Assembly: GCF_020921035.1 (NCBI RefSeq)
Contig: NC_063151.1
Span: 6,696,001 to 6,760,000 of the forward strand
Reading direction: 5' to 3'
DNA length: 64,000 nt
From: Rhodamnia argentea
Lineage: Eukaryota; Streptophyta; Magnoliopsida; Myrtales; Myrtaceae
In this document: piece by piece, positions 59,456 to 64,000 of the stretch
Position numbering within the stretch: position 1 is the first letter of the stretch
Layout of the letters: every line of letters starts with the position of its first letter
Position numbers and translations under genes: made by a program
The notes under the pieces: model-generated
Told to the model about the DNA's origin: nothing
The model's input: the letters and a program-made list of their open reading frames with translations, nothing else
The model's database searches: none

Positions 59456-60228
59456 CTACATTAATATCTCTTTCATTTCGCCCTCTTTTCATTCTCACCA
59501 CCTGGTTCTCTCCCTCTTTTTTTTTTACATTTTCTTTGTTAAATTTTTTAAGCTTAGTTTTAATTTTATTTTAATTAAAGTTTGCATTTGAAACTAATTT
59601 AATTTTTAGCTAATTTTTAAATTTAAATTTAAATTTGATTTATCTTAATTTATTTTAAAGTGTAGAAGTTCACTTGGAAGCCCACATGGACTTATTTTTT
59701 TTTAAATGTCATTTTACATTAAAAATTTAATTATTAATGCCTCGCGGTAGCTTTGGCTAGAATCATTAGCCGAAGATATTTAAGTGATCGTTTTTTCTCC
59801 AATTTGACACTTAAGTGATTCTGCAAAAACTTTTGGCATTAAAATATCCCCACACACAATTTTTTATACTTGTACTGTCCTTCTCCCCTGTGAAAATAAA
59901 GTTCCGTTCATAGACTTTGTTATGAAAGTCTAGCTGTTGTTTCTATCAGGAGCTAGTTAAACGAGGCACGTATCGGTGGTAGGACGGCTCTTTGTTTTTG
60001 GGCCGGCTTTTTGCCGTCCTTGGACTTTGGAGGTCTCCCTTGCCTAAGGGTGCACGGCACAAACCTGCTCTACACTAATGCCTACAACAAATTTTGGCAA
60101 GACTCTGGTACGCGTGTTCCTTTCCGCGTTGATTAGAACCCTCGACCCTTGCCTCCGAACAAGTCTGTCTATGTTTAGTTTTTTGCAGTCCAGGAGCATA
60201 GATGCAGACACCCGACTGTCCGGAAAAA

Positions 60229-60530
60229 GTGTAATCAAGTCCTAAAACTTGTCACGAAAGTGCAATCGAATCATAAAATTTACAAAATGTGTAATCAAGT
60301 CCTAAAACTTGTCACGAAAGTGCAATCGAATCCTAAAACTTTCAAATTATGCAATTAATGGAATGGCTTCATTTTACAAATTTGATAATTTTCAAGACTC
60401 GATTGTACATTTTTATCGATTTTAGGACTCAATTACATTTTCTGATCGGTTTTAGGGCTTACTTGTACTTTTTGAAGGTTCTACGACTCAATTGCACTTT
60501 TGTGATGAGTTTTAGGACTTTTAATGCGCT
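60229..60530. repeat. 60-base tandem pair facing an inverted partner
   Basis: 60229-60288 and 60289-60348 are near-identical direct copies that begin gtgtaatcaagtcctaaaac. Downstream, at about 60380-60530, inverted versions occur (caattgcacttttgtgatga, ttttaggactt). Together they could fold into a long hairpin. The repeat unit belongs to the same dispersed text seen at 56.5-57.2 kb. Confidence 0.65.
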
Positions 60531-61940
60531 TTCATCGGAACTTATGAATGTCAATTCGCTCTTGTGACTTTTTCAGCAAGGGAAGGATCAAGTCGAGTCC
60601 ACTTCCCTGTGATCTTACGTTATTCGAGTTTATTTTACATCTTAAGTTTTCACCGCTAAAAGCAACACCCCACCAAACTCATCATTTACCCCTTTGCTTT
60701 CCAAGTCTCACCTCATTTCTTGGATTCGCCCTTAAGTGAAGTCTTGTATTTCGATTCCTTCCACTTCAAGAGCGGGAACAGAGAATTTTAATGAATCAGA
60801 CGGACAAGATCATAGATACGTTTGTCCACGCAAATTTTATCAATGTTTTAATTCGGAGGTGAAGGGAAAATTTCTCAACACATGTGTTGTTAAGTAATGC
60901 AGAAACTAATTGGATATTGCAACTAAATCAATGCGAAAGGGTAAAATTGCTAGAGAAATAAGCGAGGACCAATCAAGTGGGATATCTCTCCTTGCAGAGT
61001 TGGTTCAATGGATCGATCCATCCGCTAGTCGGGTCGGATTTCGTACGCAGGCTTAAACTCAGAGACATTGTCTAATGGTGAGCGGCCATCTTTTCTACCA
61101 AGGCCAAAGAGGATAAGAAACGGATCGGACCTCTACTTTTTTTTCTGTCTACTTCGATCGCGAAGCTCTTATCGGTTGATGCGACGAAACAAAATTAATG
61201 ACTGACATGAAAGACGGGCACACGAAACCAGTAAACCTAGTACGCACCAAGAGGGACTCCAATTTTGCTGATTGATAGAATCATAATAGGAGATGGGCCA
61301 CACTGTACGAGGACCATATTTTCATCTCTCCCTTATATGTTTCGTTTTGATAGGAACATGAAAATTAATTTGGGATAATGACACACAAATAATTCATGAA
61401 CTTTAATTCAATATGTAATGTAATTCTTGAACTTTTAGTTTGTCCATAATTCACGGACAAAGTTGAACATGTTCTCAAAGTTCGGCGATCGCATTGAATA
61501 AATTGAAAGTTTATGGATCACATTATGTATTGAACCAAAGTTTAGGAAACCGTTTGTGCCATTTTTCCAATTAATTTACAAGATCCGCGTGTCAAGTACG
61601 GTGATATTCGACACCAAAAAATAAAAATAAAAGTACGATGATAGTTTTTTCCATCGAACCTGGTAATTTTCATAAACAATTGTAGTGAATTTTTTTTTAA
61701 CACTTATTTTTTTTTTTCCTTTTGACCTTGGACACTGATTTTTCTGGGGCAGTTGTCGGGTCACAGTCGAACACGGTTTACGCGCTCCGGCCCGATCGCT
61801 CTCCCCGGGACCGCACGCTCTCTCTCCGCGGAGTGACTTTTATTTAACCCCGTCTTGTCCCCTTCCTCTGCAACGAACCGTACTGTCCATCTCCAATGTC
61901 CACTCTGTCCATCTCTCTTCTCTCTCCTCTCCCCGCGGCG
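60531..61940. other. Intergenic region upstream of the second NCL gene
   Basis: No gene is seen. Dispersed repeat text lies near 61370-61560. The right end should hold the NCL promoter. Confidence 0.4.
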
Positions 61941-61945
61941 GAACC

Positions 61946-61954
61946 TATATAATA
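61946..61954 (+). promoter_or_regulatory. TATA box of the second NCL gene
   Basis: tatataata in a GC-rich context, 67-75 bases before the ATG at 62021. Confidence 0.7.
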
Positions 61955-62020
61955 TGACCCGTCTCTTCCTCCACGAAATCCTCCTGCAACTCTAACGTCC
62001 GAGCTTGTTTCACCATATCC

Positions 62021-62432
62021 ATGGCCACCGGCAACCATGCCTCTCTCCTCCTCCTCCTCCTCCTGTCGTTCGGCTCCGCGCACTCTCGCTCCATCCTGGG
62101 GCCTCAGCCGCCGGACCCCGTCTCCGACGGAGCCTCCCCCGCCGGCGGCCGACCAGGCGACGGCCCCCCCTACCTACTCCTCCCGCGGTCCTCCTCCTCC
62201 GCCGCCGCCGACGACGACTCGTCGTGCGACCAGACGTACGGGTTCATGCCCTGCACCACCTCGTGGCTCGGCAACCTGTTCCTGATCCTCGTGTACGGGT
62301 ACCTCATGTTCACCGCGGCCACGTACCTGTCCAACGGCAGCGAGCTGCTGCTGGAGATCCTGGGGCCCGGCATCGTCGGTGGGCTCTTCCTCCCCATTCT
62401 CGGCGCACTGCCCGACGCCATGCTCATTCTCG
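62021..62432 (+). CDS. NCL: Second EF-hand Na+/Ca2+ exchanger (NCL) gene, first exon only, 5' partial
   Basis: Starts MATGNHASLLLLLLLSFGSA, a clean signal peptide, then a Pro/Gly/Ser-rich linker, CDQTYGFMPC, and membrane segments through LGPGIVGGLFLPILGALPDAML. The alpha-1 repeat has the family form GALPDA, unlike the first NCL gene (SALPEA). The exon ends in phase 1 at a GT (62433), the same phase and position as exon 1 of the gene at 29.8 kb, so the two are paralogues. Exon 2 is not found before the window ends. The exon is very GC-rich, unlike its diverged paralogue. Confidence 0.93.
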
Positions 62433-64000
62433 GTCCGTATTCTCTCTCCCGGTTGGAATTTGATTTTTTGTTTTAACCTCGTTCCCGCCATTCCTCTCGG
62501 AAACTACGATTCTCCTTCGTTAGCCTAAATCCAGGGATGATAAAAGACCGTCCATGGCGGAACACGACGGAAAGTTTTGCATATGTTTTCTGTAATTCCT
62601 TCCGACGACTCTCGACGGAGACGATGTCGATCGAGCTCAGCTAGTTATAGTTCCGGCGAAAGTAAAAATCTGTGCGAGTTTCGCATGCTCTTTTTCTGGA
62701 TAATTACTGTTCGCGGCGTGATCGAACGAGCGCACCTGGGGGTAATTTGTTTTGGATCCAACAGTTGGGTTTGCGAGTGGAGTTCAGTTTCCTTCCTCTG
62801 TTTGGATCCGAGAAAGTGTGAGGATGTGGTGAGGCGATTCCCATTTTCTTTTTTCTCTTTTTCCCCCATCGGTTGAATGGAAAAAGTCGTCGTTCGCGAA
62901 ATATAATACGTTCCGTTTCGCTTGCTCCATTTAGTTCCGCCATTGTCGTCGACTCACGAGCGTGACCGTGCAGACGAGGGCACGATACCATGAATCAAAG
63001 ATGATTTCTTAAATACAGGGTTTCTTCTTTGATTCAAAAGCATGTTCTACGCAAAACTCCTTTTTTTTTTTTTTACTTTTCTTCTGCTGCTGCCCAATTG
63101 CTGTTTAGGGAACCTCTTGCATAATATTGAAGAAATTGTCATTCTTCTGTACTGTGACATTAATAAATCTTTCGTTTCCGCTTTTGGGTGGTGACGCTTT
63201 ACGTCCAATGGGCATAAAGAATCTCGTTTGGCGCTTTTTGCGGTTTGGAATCGTGCCCTCGGACCCCTATCTAACTTCCGCTTTTGGAATCGTGCCCTCG
63301 AATAAGTTGTTGTCCACGTTAACCTCTTTTTGACTTTTTTCTTGAATCTACGACAGAGCTCGTGGTCCGTGAGATGGGTCCTCATTTTCTTGCAGATTTG
63401 AGGATGGACCCGCATTGCTCTTATTCACTTCTCCTATCCTTTTTGTCTCTTCATCTGTTTTCTGGTGGAGTTGTGCCGTCATCCTCAATGGCGTGGAAAG
63501 ACCACCCATTTGCCATCTCCTGGAGCGAATGCCGGTGGCTTATTTTATCAGCTGGATTTAATCGGCTGGAGGTTTGAAGGGTACGAAAGAAATGGTTAAG
63601 AGGGATGATACTAGTGTCTTGGGGACGCGTTGGCTTATTGGAAATTGGACTGACGCTGAACAAATTAAGTACGGACTAACTCTAGAATTGAATGAGTACA
63701 AGAGGAAAATGTATGTATGCTAGGACATTGAGAACTATAGAGATCACTATTCCACTTGCCTTCATTAACTATGGACAATGTCCTTGACTTTGCAACCGTC
63801 GTCTATTTTCTGGTCTGCATGAAGAGATTTACTGAGGTCCTTCCGTGTGAAAACGAATTTTTGGTCCTTTCACATTGTTCGAATTATTTCTGTTGGTAAG
63901 TCATGTATTTCCATCTTCTTCAACAGTTTCTTAGCTGTGCCGATCATCCCAAGGATCTGTTAATATATAATATACAAAATGGTTTTGAGTTTGCCATTTT
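62433..64000 (+). other. Intron 1 of the second NCL gene (to the window edge)
   Basis: No exon-like match to the next NCL exon ([13 protein letters not shown]) is visible. The short open frames inside are unsupported. Confidence 0.55.

Noticed and set aside
62005..62463. 152-codon Arg/Pro-rich frame over the second NCL exon
   Set aside because: Frame-shifted shadow of the GC-rich NCL exon 1, which has a signal peptide and family motifs in its own frame.
1..64000. CRISPR arrays, operons, phage or other prokaryotic systems
   Set aside because: No regularly spaced repeats with unique spacers, no clustered bacterial-type genes; all genes are plant nuclear genes with introns.

Overview
This is a 64-kb piece of nuclear plant DNA. 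The genes have many short exons with GT-AG introns. The proteins are plant-typical (SAWADEE homeodomain, P-class PPR, RabA, NCL-type exchanger), and the gaps carry AT-rich text with old retroelement pieces. Recurrent dispersed text of the kind 'aatttagtcctaaacctttt' and the gene versions resemble a woody eudicot, perhaps Myrtaceae/Myrtales. That placement is inference from memory of such genomes, not a search result.

Layout. 0.7-5.7 kb (-): a complete SHH2-like SAWADEE homeodomain gene of nine exons, 367 codons. 7.7-12.4 kb: a full-length but decayed Ty1/Copia retrotransposon with two LTRs and a near-matching target-site duplication. 15-19.6 kb (+): a RING-H2 E3 ligase, 529 aa. 21.0-22.5 kb (-): a RABA1-type GTPase, 218 aa. 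24.8-28.7 kb (+): homogentisate 1,2-dioxygenase, 462 aa in nine exons. 29.8-34.5 kb (+): an EF-hand Na+/Ca2+ exchanger-like (NCL) gene, 725 aa in nine exons, with a chloroplast atpB fragment in intron 1. 36.2-38.2 kb (+): a P-class PPR gene with an unclear start. 38.3-40.4 kb (+): a broken partial duplicate of the NCL gene and its 3' flank. 40.6-41.4 kb: a segment that recurs at 58.5-59.2 kb; the first copy carries a tRNA-derived SINE and the second has the empty site. 43.3-46.3 kb (-): a CTP synthase pseudogene with several independent lesions. 47.6-50.0 kb (-): an intron-less 790-aa PPR gene. 50.3-55.2 kb: remnants of a PB1/Raf-like kinase gene and Ty3/Gypsy-LTR-like sequence. 55.2-55.5 kb (-): a small TATA-driven ORF. 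62.0 kb to the edge (+): the first exon of a second, better conserved NCL gene.

The genes do not form a pathway. The strongest theme is a local NCL family in three states: a divergent gene that still reads through, a dead partial copy, and a conserved paralogue at the right edge. Duplicated flanks and later insertions allow these events to be ordered. I found no prokaryote-like system, CRISPR array or operon. The points most worth a second look are the altered ion-binding positions and GC-AG intron of the first NCL gene, the SINE filled/empty site pair, the PPR with a presequence-like frame that lacks an ATG, and the multiply disabled CTP synthase copy. All exon boundaries were read by eye from splice signals, reading phase and protein family knowledge; none was tested with transcripts.
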